A DNA stretch of 44,423 bases from the NCBI GenBank assembly GCA_017860255.1, contig JAFNAR010000021.1, positions 1 to 44,423 on the forward strand, in the 5' to 3' direction. The position numbers and the translations under genes are program-made. The notes under the pieces are model-generated. The model worked only from the letters and a program-made list of their open reading frames with translations, was not told the origin of the DNA and did not search any database. Of this stretch, positions 7,691-17,531 are shown in pieces. The first letter of the stretch is position 1, and each line of letters starts with the position of its first letter. Origin of the DNA: Bacteroidota bacterium (GTDB lineage Bacteria > Bacteroidota > Bacteroidia > Bacteroidales > P3).

Positions 7691-8471
7691 TTATTTTAAA
7701 TTTCACTGGACTTCCTTCGTTCAGTCCCAAAAGTGCCGAGGCATTGCCTTTGTTGATTGCCAATTGAAGGTGATTGGTGGATGAAACTGTTAGAACTGGA
7801 GTGTTTTCCCTTACATTATCGTAGGCATGGGATATTGCATTTATGCTAAATCCTTCCAATTTCAATTCAAATCTCTTATCGGTTATGCACTTGGTAAATT
7901 CATCTATGGTTATGTTAAGGAATATGTTGCCATAGCTGTCTATATGAAATACTGTACAAAGAATTGCATCCTGGTATATTGTTGCATTCATTGTGGTTTT
8001 CTTCACAAAGGCAGTCATCTTATAGCCAAATTCTTCAATATTTGAATTGTAAGAAATCAGGGCTGCCACCTTGCAAAAGAGATCAAAGGCTGAAAAGGTG
8101 TAATAGTTAGATTCCTGAAAGACATTGGTTATGCCTATAATTTCCTGAACTTCCAGCCCATCAAAAATTATACTTGGCATTCCATTATCGGTGCAAATAA
8201 AATACTGATCATTATATTTGATTACAACATGCTGATACTGCTTTTGCGTATTTTCAGAACAGTGTACATCAATTATATGAATGGTTGATTTAGGAAAGCC
8301 CAAACATGCATTTCTAACAATAAAAGCGCCCTGCATTATGTCAAACTTATTGATTTGATGTGTTATATCAACAACATTACAATCATCAATAGTTGAATAG
8401 AGCTTGCCTTTTACTGCTCCAACATAATGGTCAGAAATACCCCAGTCGGTTGTTAGAGTTACAATTTGCAT
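7665..8471 (-). CDS. SAM hydroxide adenosyltransferase family protein (DUF62)
   Basis: A 268-aa member of the chlorinase/fluorinase-like family. Most bacterial members hydrolyse S-adenosylmethionine to adenosine and methionine using water/hydroxide. Evidence is the N-terminal TLTTDWGISDHYVGAVKG, the FDIMQGAFIVRNA segment, and the nucleotide-pocket motif CTDNGMPS (usually PDNG). The C-terminal domain contains HIDSYGNIFLNIT, also typical. Length is normal. It is monocistronic on the minus strand with a TACTTTTG promoter element just upstream. Its 3' end overlaps the binding-protein gene by 26 bp, tail to tail. Confidence 0.88.
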   Translation of the reverse strand: MQIVTLTTDWGISDHYVGAVKGKLYSTIDDCNVVDITHQINKFDIMQGAFIVRNACLGFPKSTIHIIDVHCSENTQKQYQHVVIKYNDQYFICTDNGMPSIIFDGLEVQEIIGITNVFQESNYYTFSAFDLFCKVAALISYNSNIEEFGYKMTAFVKKTTMNATIYQDAILCTVFHIDSYGNIFLNITIDEFTKCITDKRFELKLEGFSINAISHAYDNVRENTPVLTVSSTNHLQLAINKGNASALLGLNEGSPVKFKIINQKSSQK

Positions 8472-8512
8472 CTATTTCTAAATCTTTATATTTTTATTTA
8501 TGCAAAAGTAAT

Positions 8513-8520
8513 AATAATAA
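8513..8520 (-). promoter_or_regulatory. Candidate -7 element TACTTTTG
   Basis: A perfect TAnnTTTG followed by C on the minus strand, 42 bp upstream of the DUF62-family start codon at 8471. Confidence 0.55.
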
Positions 8521-8633
8521 ATAATAATCCATAGTCATAGCTCAAAAAAACTTATTAACACCCAAAAGCATCATTTTATTGAATATTTTTCAGTCTGATA
8601 ATCCGCAACTTAATAATAAAAAATATTTTTCTA

Positions 8634-8737
8634 CAATCTTTTCACTTACTTTTTATGTTTTTTGATTGTTTATATTTGTGTAATTTGAAAATTGAAATTT
8701 TAAAAAAAAATAAAGATATTTAATTGTTGCGAAATAA
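8634..8737 (+). pseudogene. Relic of a deleted T9SS-cargo gene (promoter fused to 3' end)
   Basis: Positions 8634-8700 closely resemble the promoter/leader of the four following genes (shared words cttttcacttactttttat and tgtttatattt). Positions 8714-8737 resemble the 3' end of those genes (aaagat...ttgttgcgaaataa, one frame reading IVAK then stop, like the terminal residues LVIAK/LVVSK of the sorting domains). The shared terminator follows at 8774. Almost the whole coding part is therefore missing between the two, as expected for a deletion inside a tandem gene family. Confidence 0.5.
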
Positions 8738-8950
8738 TAAGATTTAATTTTTAATGTGTTTGTTAAAATAAGAAAGGGTTATCTTTAATTAGATAGCCTT
8801 TTTCTTTCTCCCATAAAGTCTTGCGTAATATTTCCTATTTATCTTTTTTTAAAAAAAGTTATTTTTTTTATTTTTTCACCTACATTTTTACAACTTTAGG
8901 TGTTTGTACTGATATAAACGAAAAAGTTTAATCTTAAAAACAATTCTACT
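8732..8950 (+). repeat. Shared terminator-promoter block, copy 1
   Basis: About 200 bp conserved between successive genes of the secreted-protein cluster: the end of a coding region, aatgtgtttg, an AGATAGCC hairpin with T-run, the words cttgcgtaatatttcc and atttatctttttt, then the cacttac/cacctac promoter segment and leader to the ATG. Other copies are at 9989-10198, 11801-12023 and 14574-14784. Confidence 0.75.
8774..8806 (+). terminator. Rho-independent terminator of the vanished gene
   Basis: GGTTATCT...AGATAGCC stem with an AATT-containing loop followed by tttttcttt. It is nearly identical to the terminators at 10031 and 11842, but no intact gene ends just before it. Confidence 0.75.
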
Positions 8951-9997
8951 ATGAAAAAATTATTTTTAGTTGTTATTGCATTTTTATTTGCAATAAATTT
9001 CAGTTCTAAAGCAGAAGACTTTTCTGCTGTAAATAATGGAGGTACTATTTATTATAATATCACCTCAACTGTTTATCCTTACACTGCTTCGGTAACTTAT
9101 AAAAGTGGTGCTAACAGTAATTATAATGGAAATGTTGTCATTCCTGATTCGGTGTCTTATAATGGGCATTACTATAAAGTTACTTCTATTGGTAATCAAG
9201 CTTTTTCTGGTTGCAATGCTGTACTTTCAATAAATATTCCTAAATCTGTTACTTCTATTGGTGATCAAGCATTTAATCAATGTTACAGTTTAACTTCAAT
9301 AAATATTCCTGACTTTGTTACTTCAATTGGTAAACTCGCTTTTAGTCAATGCGGAAACATAACCTCAATTACAATTCCAAACTCTGTTACTTTAATAGAT
9401 GAAGGGGCTTTTATGAATTGCTCAAGATTAGCTTCAATAAGAATTCCAAACTCTATTACTTCAATTGAAAGCAATACTTTTGCAAATTGCAGTGAATTAA
9501 CTTCAATAATAATTGGAAGCTCTGTTGATTCAATTAGTAATTGGGCTTTTTATGGTTGCAGTGGATTAACTTCAATTCGTTGTTTAGCTACAACTCCTCC
9601 AGTTTTAGGAAGTGATGTTTTTCAAAATGTTGATACAACAATAAATCTTTTTGTTCCTACCGCTTCTATTCCTTTATATCAAGCAGCAGACCAATGGAAA
9701 AACTTCTACAATATTCATTCTTTAAAATTAGACAATATTACAAGTACTAAGAATGTTGATGTTTTAATCTACCCTAACCCAGCACAAGATAAAGCAAAAA
9801 TAAGGATTGATAATTTAGACTCTAAGGCTGATATTATTGTTCTGGATATTTTGGGTAAAGAAGTTAAAAGAGAAGTTATTGCAAAAGGAATTAAAGAATT
9901 GGAACTTAATGTTAGCGATTTACCAAAAGGTATTTACAACATTGTAATCTTTAACGATACTATAAATCAAACAAAGAAACTTGTTGTTTCGAAATAA
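8951..9997 (+). CDS. BspA-type leucine-rich repeat protein with T9SS sorting domain (348 aa)
   Basis: A secreted or surface protein. The signal peptide covers about residues 1-21 (AINFSSKA). BspA/Treponema-type LRRs (LRR_5, about 23 aa; pattern [17 protein letters not shown]) run from about residue 70 to 215. The C-terminal ~78 residues form a T9SS sorting domain ([38 protein letters not shown] end). BspA-type LRR proteins mediate adhesion to host or other bacteria in several species; the partner here is unknown. It is a shorter paralogue of the next gene and is bracketed by shared intergenic blocks. Confidence 0.9.
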   Translation: MKKLFLVVIAFLFAINFSSKAEDFSAVNNGGTIYYNITSTVYPYTASVTYKSGANSNYNGNVVIPDSVSYNGHYYKVTSIGNQAFSGCNAVLSINIPKSVTSIGDQAFNQCYSLTSINIPDFVTSIGKLAFSQCGNITSITIPNSVTLIDEGAFMNCSRLASIRIPNSITSIESNTFANCSELTSIIIGSSVDSISNWAFYGCSGLTSIRCLATTPPVLGSDVFQNVDTTINLFVPTASIPLYQAADQWKNFYNIHSLKLDNITSTKNVDVLIYPNPAQDKAKIRIDNLDSKADIIVLDILGKEVKREVIAKGIKELELNVSDLPKGIYNIVIFNDTINQTKKLVVSK

Positions 9998-10198
9998 TTA
10001 GTCATAATTTTCAATGTGTTTGTATATAAGAAAAGGTTATCTTTAATTAGATAGCCTTTTTCTTTTGCACATAAAGGCTTGCGTAATATTTCCTATTTAT
10101 CTTTTTTAATTTTTAATTTCTTTTCACTTACTTTTTTATGATTTCGGTTGTATATATTGATATAAAAGAAAAGTTTAATCATAAAAAAACAATCTATT
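9989..10198 (+). repeat. Shared terminator-promoter block, copy 2
   Basis: Same organisation as the block at 8732-8950, joining the two BspA-type genes. The terminator stem and the words cttgcgtaatatttcctatt are identical to copy 1. The promoter segment reads cttttcacttacttttttat. Confidence 0.75.
10031..10056 (+). terminator. Rho-independent terminator after the 348-aa LRR gene
   Basis: AAAGGTTATCT / AGATAGCCTTT stem followed by ttcttt, 33 bp after the stop codon. Confidence 0.8.
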
Positions 10199-11809
10199 AT
10201 GAAAAAAACATTATTAGTTCTATTAACAATTGTTTTTGCATTTAACTTAAACACTAAAGCAGAAGACTTTTCTGCAGTATATAATGGAGATACTATTTAT
10301 TATAATATCACCTCATCTGTTTTTCATTTTACTGCATCAGTAACTTTTAAAGGGATTGATTTATACTCTTATTCAAATGAATATAAAGAAAGTATAATCA
10401 TTCCTGATTCTGTGTTTTATAATGCAAATTATTATTTAGTTACATCAATAGATGATTATACATTTTCTGGTTGTGATAGTTTAACTTCAATAAATATTCC
10501 AAACTCTATTACTAAAATTGGTAATGCTGCATTTGGAAATTGTGCTGGATTAACTTCAATAATTATTCCAAATTCTGTTATGTCAATTGGTAATCAAGTT
10601 TTTTCTCAATGTATAAATTTAACCTCAATAACAATTCCAAATTCTGTTACTTCAATTGGAGATAGTTTTTTTGCTTTTTGTGTTGGATTGACTTCAGTTA
10701 ATATTCCTAATTCTGTTACTTCTATTGGTGATTGGGTATTTAATGGATGTACTGGATTAACTTCAATAACAATACCTAATTCTGTTACTTCAATTGGTCG
10801 AGGAGCTTTTTGGGAATGTTCCAGTTTAAAATCTATAATATTACCTAACTCAGTAACTTCTATTGAAAATAGTGCTTTTCATGATTGTTCAAGTTTAAGT
10901 TCAATAACAATTCCAAGTTCAGTAACTTCTATTGGCAGTAGTGCTTTTGAAAATACTCCATGGTATAATTCAAAACCTGATGGATTAATTTATATTAATA
11001 ATGTATTATATTCATATAAAGGCATAATGCCTGAAAATACAACTATTAATATACAAGAAGGAACTAAAAGTATTGTAGGATTGGCTTTTTCTGGATGTAG
11101 TGGATTAACTTCAATTACTATTCCTAACTCTGTAACATCAATAGGTGCTAACACTTTTATGGATTGCAATAGATTAACCTGGATAATTATCCCTGACTCA
11201 GTTACAAATATTGGTAGTGGTTTGTTTTGGGGTTGTAGTGAATTAATCTCTGTACAAATTCCAAATTCTGTTACTTTAATTAAAGATATGGCATTTTTCT
11301 ATTGTGATAAATTAACTTCAATAACAATTCCAAGTAATGTTGATTCAATTGCTTTTTTGGCTTTTAGTAATTGCACTGGATTAACTTCAATAACTTGTTT
11401 AGCTGTTACACCACCAAGTTTAGGTTTTGATGTTTTTCTAAATGTTGATAAATCAATTCCTCTTTATGTTCCTACCGCTTCTATTCCTTTATATCAAGCA
11501 GCTGACCAATGGCAAGACTTTAATATTCTTCCTTTAGCTTTAGATGATATAGAAAGTGATAAGAACATTGAAGTTTTAATTTATCCTAACCCAGCAAAAG
11601 ATAAAGCAAAAATAAGGATTGATAACTTAAACTCTAAAGCTGATTTTATTGTTTTAGATATTTTGGGTAAAGAAGTTAAAAGAGATGTTATTGCTAAAGG
11701 TACAAATGAATTAGAGCTTAATATTAGTGATTTACCAAAAGGTATTTATAATATTCTAATTGTGAATGAAAGTATAAATCAAACAAAGAAACTTATTATT
11801 GTGAAATAA
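10199..11809 (+). CDS. BspA-type leucine-rich repeat protein with T9SS sorting domain (536 aa)
   Basis: A larger paralogue of the preceding gene. The signal peptide is about residues 1-21 (FNLNTKA). Around a dozen BspA-type LRRs lie between residues 85 and 420 with very regular units such as [17 protein letters not shown]. They are interrupted near the middle by a longer insert ([20 protein letters not shown]...), a common variant of this repeat. The T9SS sorting domain is the last ~80 residues, ending KKLIIVK. The underlying 69-bp DNA repeats are similar enough to allow slippage or recombination, so repeat number may vary between strains. Expected at the cell surface; likely adhesin-like, function unproven. 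Confidence 0.9.
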   Translation: MKKTLLVLLTIVFAFNLNTKAEDFSAVYNGDTIYYNITSSVFHFTASVTFKGIDLYSYSNEYKESIIIPDSVFYNANYYLVTSIDDYTFSGCDSLTSINIPNSITKIGNAAFGNCAGLTSIIIPNSVMSIGNQVFSQCINLTSITIPNSVTSIGDSFFAFCVGLTSVNIPNSVTSIGDWVFNGCTGLTSITIPNSVTSIGRGAFWECSSLKSIILPNSVTSIENSAFHDCSSLSSITIPSSVTSIGSSAFENTPWYNSKPDGLIYINNVLYSYKGIMPENTTINIQEGTKSIVGLAFSGCSGLTSITIPNSVTSIGANTFMDCNRLTWIIIPDSVTNIGSGLFWGCSELISVQIPNSVTLIKDMAFFYCDKLTSITIPSNVDSIAFLAFSNCTGLTSITCLAVTPPSLGFDVFLNVDKSIPLYVPTASIPLYQAADQWQDFNILPLALDDIESDKNIEVLIYPNPAKDKAKIRIDNLNSKADFIVLDILGKEVKRDVIAKGTNELELNISDLPKGIYNILIVNESINQTKKLIIVK

Positions 11810-11841
11810 TTAGTCATAGTTAAATTAATAATGTAAATGAG

Positions 11842-11876
11842 AAAGGGTTATCTTTTATTAGATAGCCTTTTTCTTT
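11842..11876 (+). terminator. Rho-independent terminator after the 536-aa LRR gene
   Basis: AAAGGGTTATCT / AGATAGCCTTT stem with a T-rich tail (ttcttttg), 32 bp after the stop codon. Confidence 0.8.
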
Positions 11877-11960
11877 TGTACATAAAGGCTTGCGTAATAT
11901 TTCCAATTTATCTTTTTAAAAATAAGATTATTTTTTTTAATCTTTTCACTTACTTTTTTA

Positions 11961-11968
11961 TAATTTTG
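11961..11968 (+). promoter_or_regulatory. -7 element TAATTTTG in the shared promoter block
   Basis: A perfect TAnnTTTG within the conserved promoter segment 56 bp before the ATG at 12024. The equivalent positions in the other copies are imperfect (for example taattctg upstream of 14785), so the paralogues may be expressed at different levels. Confidence 0.55.
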
Positions 11969-12023
11969 GGTGTTTATATTTTTATAAATTGAGAAAAGTG
12001 TAATCATTAAAATCTAAAATATT

Positions 12024-14582
12024 ATGAAGAAATTATTATTAGTTGTTTTTGTTTTTACAACTTTATTACCTTTTATTGGTAATTCACAGACTATTTATAA
12101 ATTAGACACTGTTTATAATCATAGAACTGTTTTTAATTGTGATGCTATTTTAATAGATAATGGAGGAAGTTATTTAAATTACTCCAATTCTATTGATTAT
12201 TGGACTTCGTTTTGTCCTTCTTATTCAAATAAGAGAATGAAGATTAATTTCAGTGATTTTGATATTCATCCAAGCGATAGAGTTGAAATTTACTTTGGAG
12301 TTGGGATTAATGGTAATGCTTATATAGAAAATCCTCAGCAACCTTATTTTACCAATCAGGAACTTTTGGGAAAAGAGATTATGGTTCCATTAACTGATTC
12401 AAGTGGATGTTTAACTGTTCGTATTGTTAGCGATTCGGCTCTTAACTCCACTGGATTAAAAGCAAATATCACTTGCATTGATCGTTGCCAAACTCCAATT
12501 GCTGATTTGGATACCTTCTTTATCAAATACAGTGTTTATGACACCACAAATCAAGCTATGAATGTTTTTGTTAATAATGTTTATGATACCATTTTCAACG
12601 TTATAGACAGTACTTTTAGGATTATACATTATAAGGCTGTTGATTTTTGTGAGGGTGATTCTATTGTTTTTGTTGCAAAACCTTCATTCCCTGAAAACAA
12701 TGCTCCTTATACTCAAAACATTGGTTCTTGCATATTTAATTGGGATTTTGGCGATGGAACAACTAAAACTGTTTATGGCTCAAATATGGTTGGTCATAAG
12801 TTTACTCTATATAATGTTAATATTGTTAGATTAGTTGTTACTGATACTAATCAAATGTGTAATAGCGTAAATAATTTGGAAATTAGAGCAAGAAAAAGCT
12901 TCAATCCAATTAGATCTATGCTTGACACCATTATTCTTTGTTCTGGAAATACATTCAATTATTGGGTGGGTTATGGAAATAATTACGATTTACGTCTTTC
13001 CACAAATAGAATTGATAGGGCTTATGAATATGATAGCTTATCATTTATTCCTGATGGTCCTAATTGTTGGTTACCTTGCTTAGAGGCTAAATTAAATATT
13101 TATGATTTTATTGAAGGTTCAACAATAAGAAGTTCAAATGATATTTTAAGTGTATGTTTGAATATTGAGCATTCTTTTGTTGGGGATTTAAGCATGGAAC
13201 TTGTTTGTCCTAATGGTTCAAGCACTGTATTAAAACATTTTACATACTCAGGTGGAGCGTATCTTGGACAAGCTTTCGATCACAGTAGTGGTTGTGACCC
13301 GAATAATCCTGAAAATGCTGCAGGTATTGGCTGGAACTATTGCTTTTCTAATCATTTACTTAATGGTCAAAGAGGAGTTATAAATGGAACAGGTATGGGC
13401 TCTCCTATTGACTCCACTCACATTGATATACAAAGTGGTTATTTCCAAACTCCTGTTCAAAATGCAACAAGTATGGCCAGTGGATGGGAAACTGTTGATT
13501 TGAATGGTTTTTCAAACCTTATTGGATGTCCTATAAATGGTGATTGGACAATAAGAATATGCGATTATTGGGGAATTGATAATGGATATTTATTCTCTTG
13601 GAATATTGAATTTGCTGAAAATAGTTCAATTGATTATCAAAATACTACAACTATCAGTAATGTTACTATGAGTGGTGCTTATGTTAGCAGTCAATCAGAT
13701 AGCTTATTTACAATAACATCTCCTTTGAGAATTGATCCAAATATATCTAATATTTACACTATTAATATAGTTGATAATATAGGTTGTGCTTGGGATACTT
13801 CATTATATTTAAACTTAGTTCAAACTCCAATTGTAACTCTTGGTAATGATACTACCATTTTTGAACCAATAACTATTTTTTCTCCAACAAGTTTTGAATA
13901 TTATCACACCTACCTTTGGCAACCTACTCAACAAACTTCCTCAAGCATAACAACTCCTGATATTTTGGAATGCGACTCAACAATTAATTATTCTCTTCAA
14001 GTATTTAATAGAAATCCTCTAATAACATGCATTGGATATGATGATATAAATATTACAATTAACCCTACTCCTACTATTCCAATAAATCTTGATGCTCAAA
14101 TTAATATTTCTCAAAACAATATTATTCTAACTTGGGAATCTCAAGCTATGAAATATGATATTTATAGAAATGAAGTTTACTATTCAACTACCACTTATCC
14201 TATTTTTATTGATCCAAATGTTGTTCAAGGTGAAAACTATTGCTATAGAATTAAAGCAATAAATAATTCTTGCGAAAGTGAATTTAGCGAAACTTTATGC
14301 AAAAACTTTATTGGACTAAACTCAATAAGCAAAAATGAACCATTAATCACTCTTTATCCTAACCCAGCAAAAAGTACAACTACTCTTAAAGTTGAAGGAT
14401 TGGAAGATATGGCTAATGTTTCTCTTTACGACCTAAGCGGTAGAATAATTAAACAATTAAAACTATATCCTGATCAAAAAGAATTGGAAATAGACCTTAA
14501 TAATCTTTCTGATGGGGTTTACAATGTTAGAATAGAAAATAATGATTTCAATAAAGTAAAGAAACTTGTTATTACAAAATAA
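12024..14582 (+). CDS. Secreted multidomain protein: CUB-like, PKD, P-domain, Fn3-like, T9SS sorting (852 aa)
   Basis: A large exported protein. The signal peptide is residues 1-22. A CUB-like domain (24-152) holds the paired motif DYWTSFCPSYSN...DRVEIYFGVG. A PKD domain (about 200-290) has the hallmark FNWDFGDGT at 238-246. A proprotein-convertase P-domain-like region (355-530) has SVCLNIEHSFVGDLSMELVCPNG and ends GDWTIRICDYWGIDNGYLFSWNIEF. A fibronectin-III-like segment (~680-765) precedes the T9SS sorting domain (~775-852). There is no protease catalytic domain, although P-domains usually accompany one, so a binding or structural role at the surface is more likely. It is a close paralogue of the next gene. 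Confidence 0.88.
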   Translation: MKKLLLVVFVFTTLLPFIGNSQTIYKLDTVYNHRTVFNCDAILIDNGGSYLNYSNSIDYWTSFCPSYSNKRMKINFSDFDIHPSDRVEIYFGVGINGNAYIENPQQPYFTNQELLGKEIMVPLTDSSGCLTVRIVSDSALNSTGLKANITCIDRCQTPIADLDTFFIKYSVYDTTNQAMNVFVNNVYDTIFNVIDSTFRIIHYKAVDFCEGDSIVFVAKPSFPENNAPYTQNIGSCIFNWDFGDGTTKTVYGSNMVGHKFTLYNVNIVRLVVTDTNQMCNSVNNLEIRARKSFNPIRSMLDTIILCSGNTFNYWVGYGNNYDLRLSTNRIDRAYEYDSLSFIPDGPNCWLPCLEAKLNIYDFIEGSTIRSSNDILSVCLNIEHSFVGDLSMELVCPNGSSTVLKHFTYSGGAYLGQAFDHSSGCDPNNPENAAGIGWNYCFSNHLLNGQRGVINGTGMGSPIDSTHIDIQSGYFQTPVQNATSMASGWETVDLNGFSNLIGCPINGDWTIRICDYWGIDNGYLFSWNIEFAENSSIDYQNTTTISNVTMSGAYVSSQSDSLFTITSPLRIDPNISNIYTINIVDNIGCAWDTSLYLNLVQTPIVTLGNDTTIFEPITIFSPTSFEYYHTYLWQPTQQTSSSITTPDILECDSTINYSLQVFNRNPLITCIGYDDINITINPTPTIPINLDAQINISQNNIILTWESQAMKYDIYRNEVYYSTTTYPIFIDPNVVQGENYCYRIKAINNSCESEFSETLCKNFIGLNSISKNEPLITLYPNPAKSTTTLKVEGLEDMANVSLYDLSGRIIKQLKLYPDQKELEIDLNNLSDGVYNVRIENNDFNKVKKLVITK

Positions 14583-14784
14583 TTAGTTGTAATTTTTTTC
14601 AATTTAGTAAAAAGGTTATCTTTAAAAGGATGACCTTTTTCTTTTGTAATAAAAGCAAGAGTAATATTTTCCATACTATATTTATAAAAATATGTTTTTT
14701 CTATCTGTTCACTTACTTTTTTATAATTCTGGATGTTTATATTTATATAAATAAGAAAAGTGTAATCATTGAAACCAATATATT
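14574..14784 (+). repeat. Shared terminator-promoter block, copy 4
   Basis: The most diverged copy: the terminator stem reads AAGGTTATC/GATGACCTT with compensating changes and the cttgcgtaatatttcc word has become caagagtaatattttcc, but the promoter segment ttcacttacttttttataat is intact. Confidence 0.7.
14609..14645 (+). terminator. Rho-independent terminator after the 852-aa gene
   Basis: AAAAAGGTTATC...GATGACCTTTTT stem followed by cttttg. It is the diverged family member of the terminators upstream. Confidence 0.75.
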
Positions 14785-17349
14785 ATGAAGAAATTATTAT
14801 TAGTTATTTTTGCTTATGCAAGTTTATTACCAATGGTTGGTTATTCACAATCTCATATAATCAAATTAGATAGTGCTTCTAACCAAATAACTGTAATTAA
14901 TTATTATTGTGATATACTTTTAATTGATAATGGAATAAGTAATTCAAATTACTCCAATAACTCAGATTATTGGACTGCGTTTTGTCCTCCCTATTCCATT
15001 AATAGAACAAAGATTAGCTTTAATGAATTTGATATTCATCCAAGCGATAGAGTTGAAATTTACTATGGTGTTGGGATTAATGGTAATGCATATATAGAGA
15101 ATCCTCAGCAACCTTATTTCACTAATCAAGAACTTTTGGAAAAAGAAATTTTGGCATCATTAAGTGATACAAGTGGTTGTTTAACTGTAAGAATTGTTAG
15201 CGATTCTACTCTTAATGCTACTGGTTTTAAAGCAAATATCTCCTGTGTTGAACGTTGTCAAATTCCAGTTGTTGATTTAGATACTTTCTTTATTAAATAT
15301 AACTCAACAGGTCAAGCTACTAATGTTGCTGTTAAAGATATTATTGATACCATTTATAATATTTCTGATAATACATATACTGCTAACCATTTTAAGGCAC
15401 TTGATTTTTGTGAAGGTGATTCTGTTGTAATTTTTGCTAAACCTTTATTCCCTGAAAATAATTCTCCCTTTACTCAAAGCATTAGCACTTGCATATTTAA
15501 CTGGAATTTTGGTGATAGTGTTACTCAAACTGTTAATGGTTCAAATATGGTTAGCCATAAGTTTAATAATAATATTAGTTTTGTTCAGCTTAAAATAACT
15601 GATATAAACCAAATGTGTAAAAGTACCAATAATTTGGATCTAAGAGCAAGGAAAAGCACCAACCCAATTAGATCATTACTTGACACCATAAATATTTGTT
15701 CTGGAACTACATTTAACTATAATGTAGGTTATGAAAATGGAAACGATTTAAGACTTTATTCAAGTTATAATAATCGTACTTTTAGATATGACAGCATTTC
15801 TTTTATTCCTGACGGCCTAAATTGCAGCATGCCTTGCTTAGAAGCTAAAATTACAGTAGATGCATTTCCTTCAGGTTCAAAAATAACAAATGTAAATGAT
15901 ATTTTAAGTGTTTGTATAAATATTGAACATTCTTTTATTGGTGATTTAAGTATGGAGCTTGTTTGTCCTAATGGTACAAGTACTGTATTAAAACATTTTA
16001 CTAATTCAGGTGGTGCATATCTTGGATCACCTATAGATGATATTAATTCTACAAGTCCATGCAATCCTCTTGCTAATCCTGCTGGTGTTGGTTGGAACTA
16101 TTGTTTCTCTAATCAATTGCTTGACGGTGCAAAAGGTGTTATAAGTGGGACCTCTATGGGCTCCCCTATTGATTCAACTCATATTTCAACTGGAGCAGGT
16201 TATTTCCAAACACCAACTCAAAGTGTTGCAATTTTACCAGGAGGATGGGGAATAGTTGATTTAAATGGATTTTCAAATCTTATTGGTTGCCCTTTAAATG
16301 GCGATTGGAAAATAAGGATATGTGACTATAGGAGTATTGATAATGGATATTTATTTTCTTGGAATTTGGAATTGTCTCAAAGTGGTTCAATTGATAATCA
16401 AAGTTCTCCTATTGTTAATAATGTTTTAATGAATGGTGCTTATGTTATTGGTATTCAAGACTCAATTTTCACAATATCAACTCCTGTGCAAATTGACACA
16501 AATGTGTCAAACATTTACAAAATAAATTTGTTTGATAATTTTGGTTGTACTTGGGACACTTCATTCTATTTAAATATTCTTCAAACTCCAATTGTTAATC
16601 TTGGTCAAGACACTTCTATTTTTGAACCAATAACTCTTTATAGTCCAACAAGTACAGTTGATAATTACACATATTTCTGGCATCCTGCTTTAGATACAAC
16701 TACTTATTCAAGCTTTACAACTCCAGATATTTTAACTTGTGACTCAACAATTAATTATTCTGTTGATGTTTATAATAATAATCCACATATATATTGTCAT
16801 GGATATGATGATATTAATATTACTTTTAACCCTACTCCTACAATTCCAATAAATATTGATGCTCAAATAAATATTCCTGAAAACAATATTATTCTAACTT
16901 GGGAATCTCAAGCTATGAAATATTATATTTATAGAAATGAAATCTATATTGCGACCACAACATTTCCAATCTATGTAGATCCTAATTTAGTTCAAGGTGA
17001 AGACTATTGTTACAGGATTAAAGCAATAAATAATTCTTGCGAAAGTGAGTTTAGCGAAACTTTATGCAAAAACTTTATTGGATTAAACTCTATAAGCAAA
17101 AATGAGCCATTGATTACTCTTTATCCTAACCCTGCAAAAAGTACAACTACTTTAAAAGTTGAAGGTTTAGAAGATATGGCTAATGTTTCTCTTTACGACT
17201 TAAGGGGTAGAATGATTAAGCAATTGAAGCTTTACTCTGATCAAAAAGAATTGAAGATAGACCTTAATAATCTTTCTGATGGGGTTTATAATATTAGAAT
17301 TGAAAATAATGATTTCAAAAAAATAAAGAAACTTGTTATTGCAAAATAA
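14785..17349 (+). CDS. Secreted multidomain protein: CUB-like, PKD, P-domain, Fn3-like, T9SS sorting (854 aa)
   Basis: A tandem paralogue of the 852-aa protein with the same domain order: signal peptide (GYSQ end), CUB-like (DYWTAFCPPYS...DRVEIYYGVG), PKD region, P-domain (VCINIEHSFIGDLSMELVCPNG to GDWKIRICDYRSIDNGYLFSWNLEL), Fn3-like segment and sorting domain. The last ~150 residues are almost identical to the paralogue, while the central domains differ more. The PKD hallmark is changed from WDFGDGT to WNFGDSV, losing the glycine. This suggests either gene conversion at the 3' end or strong constraint on the sorting domain. No catalytic residues are visible. Predicted surface-attached or released by T9SS. 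Confidence 0.88.
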   Translation: MKKLLLVIFAYASLLPMVGYSQSHIIKLDSASNQITVINYYCDILLIDNGISNSNYSNNSDYWTAFCPPYSINRTKISFNEFDIHPSDRVEIYYGVGINGNAYIENPQQPYFTNQELLEKEILASLSDTSGCLTVRIVSDSTLNATGFKANISCVERCQIPVVDLDTFFIKYNSTGQATNVAVKDIIDTIYNISDNTYTANHFKALDFCEGDSVVIFAKPLFPENNSPFTQSISTCIFNWNFGDSVTQTVNGSNMVSHKFNNNISFVQLKITDINQMCKSTNNLDLRARKSTNPIRSLLDTINICSGTTFNYNVGYENGNDLRLYSSYNNRTFRYDSISFIPDGLNCSMPCLEAKITVDAFPSGSKITNVNDILSVCINIEHSFIGDLSMELVCPNGTSTVLKHFTNSGGAYLGSPIDDINSTSPCNPLANPAGVGWNYCFSNQLLDGAKGVISGTSMGSPIDSTHISTGAGYFQTPTQSVAILPGGWGIVDLNGFSNLIGCPLNGDWKIRICDYRSIDNGYLFSWNLELSQSGSIDNQSSPIVNNVLMNGAYVIGIQDSIFTISTPVQIDTNVSNIYKINLFDNFGCTWDTSFYLNILQTPIVNLGQDTSIFEPITLYSPTSTVDNYTYFWHPALDTTTYSSFTTPDILTCDSTINYSVDVYNNNPHIYCHGYDDINITFNPTPTIPINIDAQINIPENNIILTWESQAMKYYIYRNEIYIATTTFPIYVDPNLVQGEDYCYRIKAINNSCESEFSETLCKNFIGLNSISKNEPLITLYPNPAKSTTTLKVEGLEDMANVSLYDLRGRMIKQLKLYSDQKELKIDLNNLSDGVYNIRIENNDFKKIKKLVIAK

Positions 17350-17531
17350 AATTAGCCTTACTAATAAACTTATTCTCAAGTAGGTTATAGCTTTTTAATT
17401 AGAAATTATTATAATATATTTCTCTCTATCTTATTATTTTAGTGGAAGTTAATTATTTTTAAGATTTATGATTGCATTTTTTTATCTAAAAAATAGTTAT
17501 TGCATTATTTTTTTTGTAATATTGCACTCAT

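Larger units (their letters stand above)
11801..12023 (+). repeat. Shared terminator-promoter block, copy 3
   Basis: Links the LRR genes to the CUB/P-domain genes, showing the block is shared across unrelated coding sequences. It contains a terminator at 11842 and a -7 element at 11961. Confidence 0.75.

Noticed and set aside
12024..14582. Proprotein-convertase (subtilisin) protease because of the P-domain
   Set aside because: No Asp/His/Ser subtilisin motifs are present. Only the P-domain-like region is found, together with CUB and PKD-type domains.
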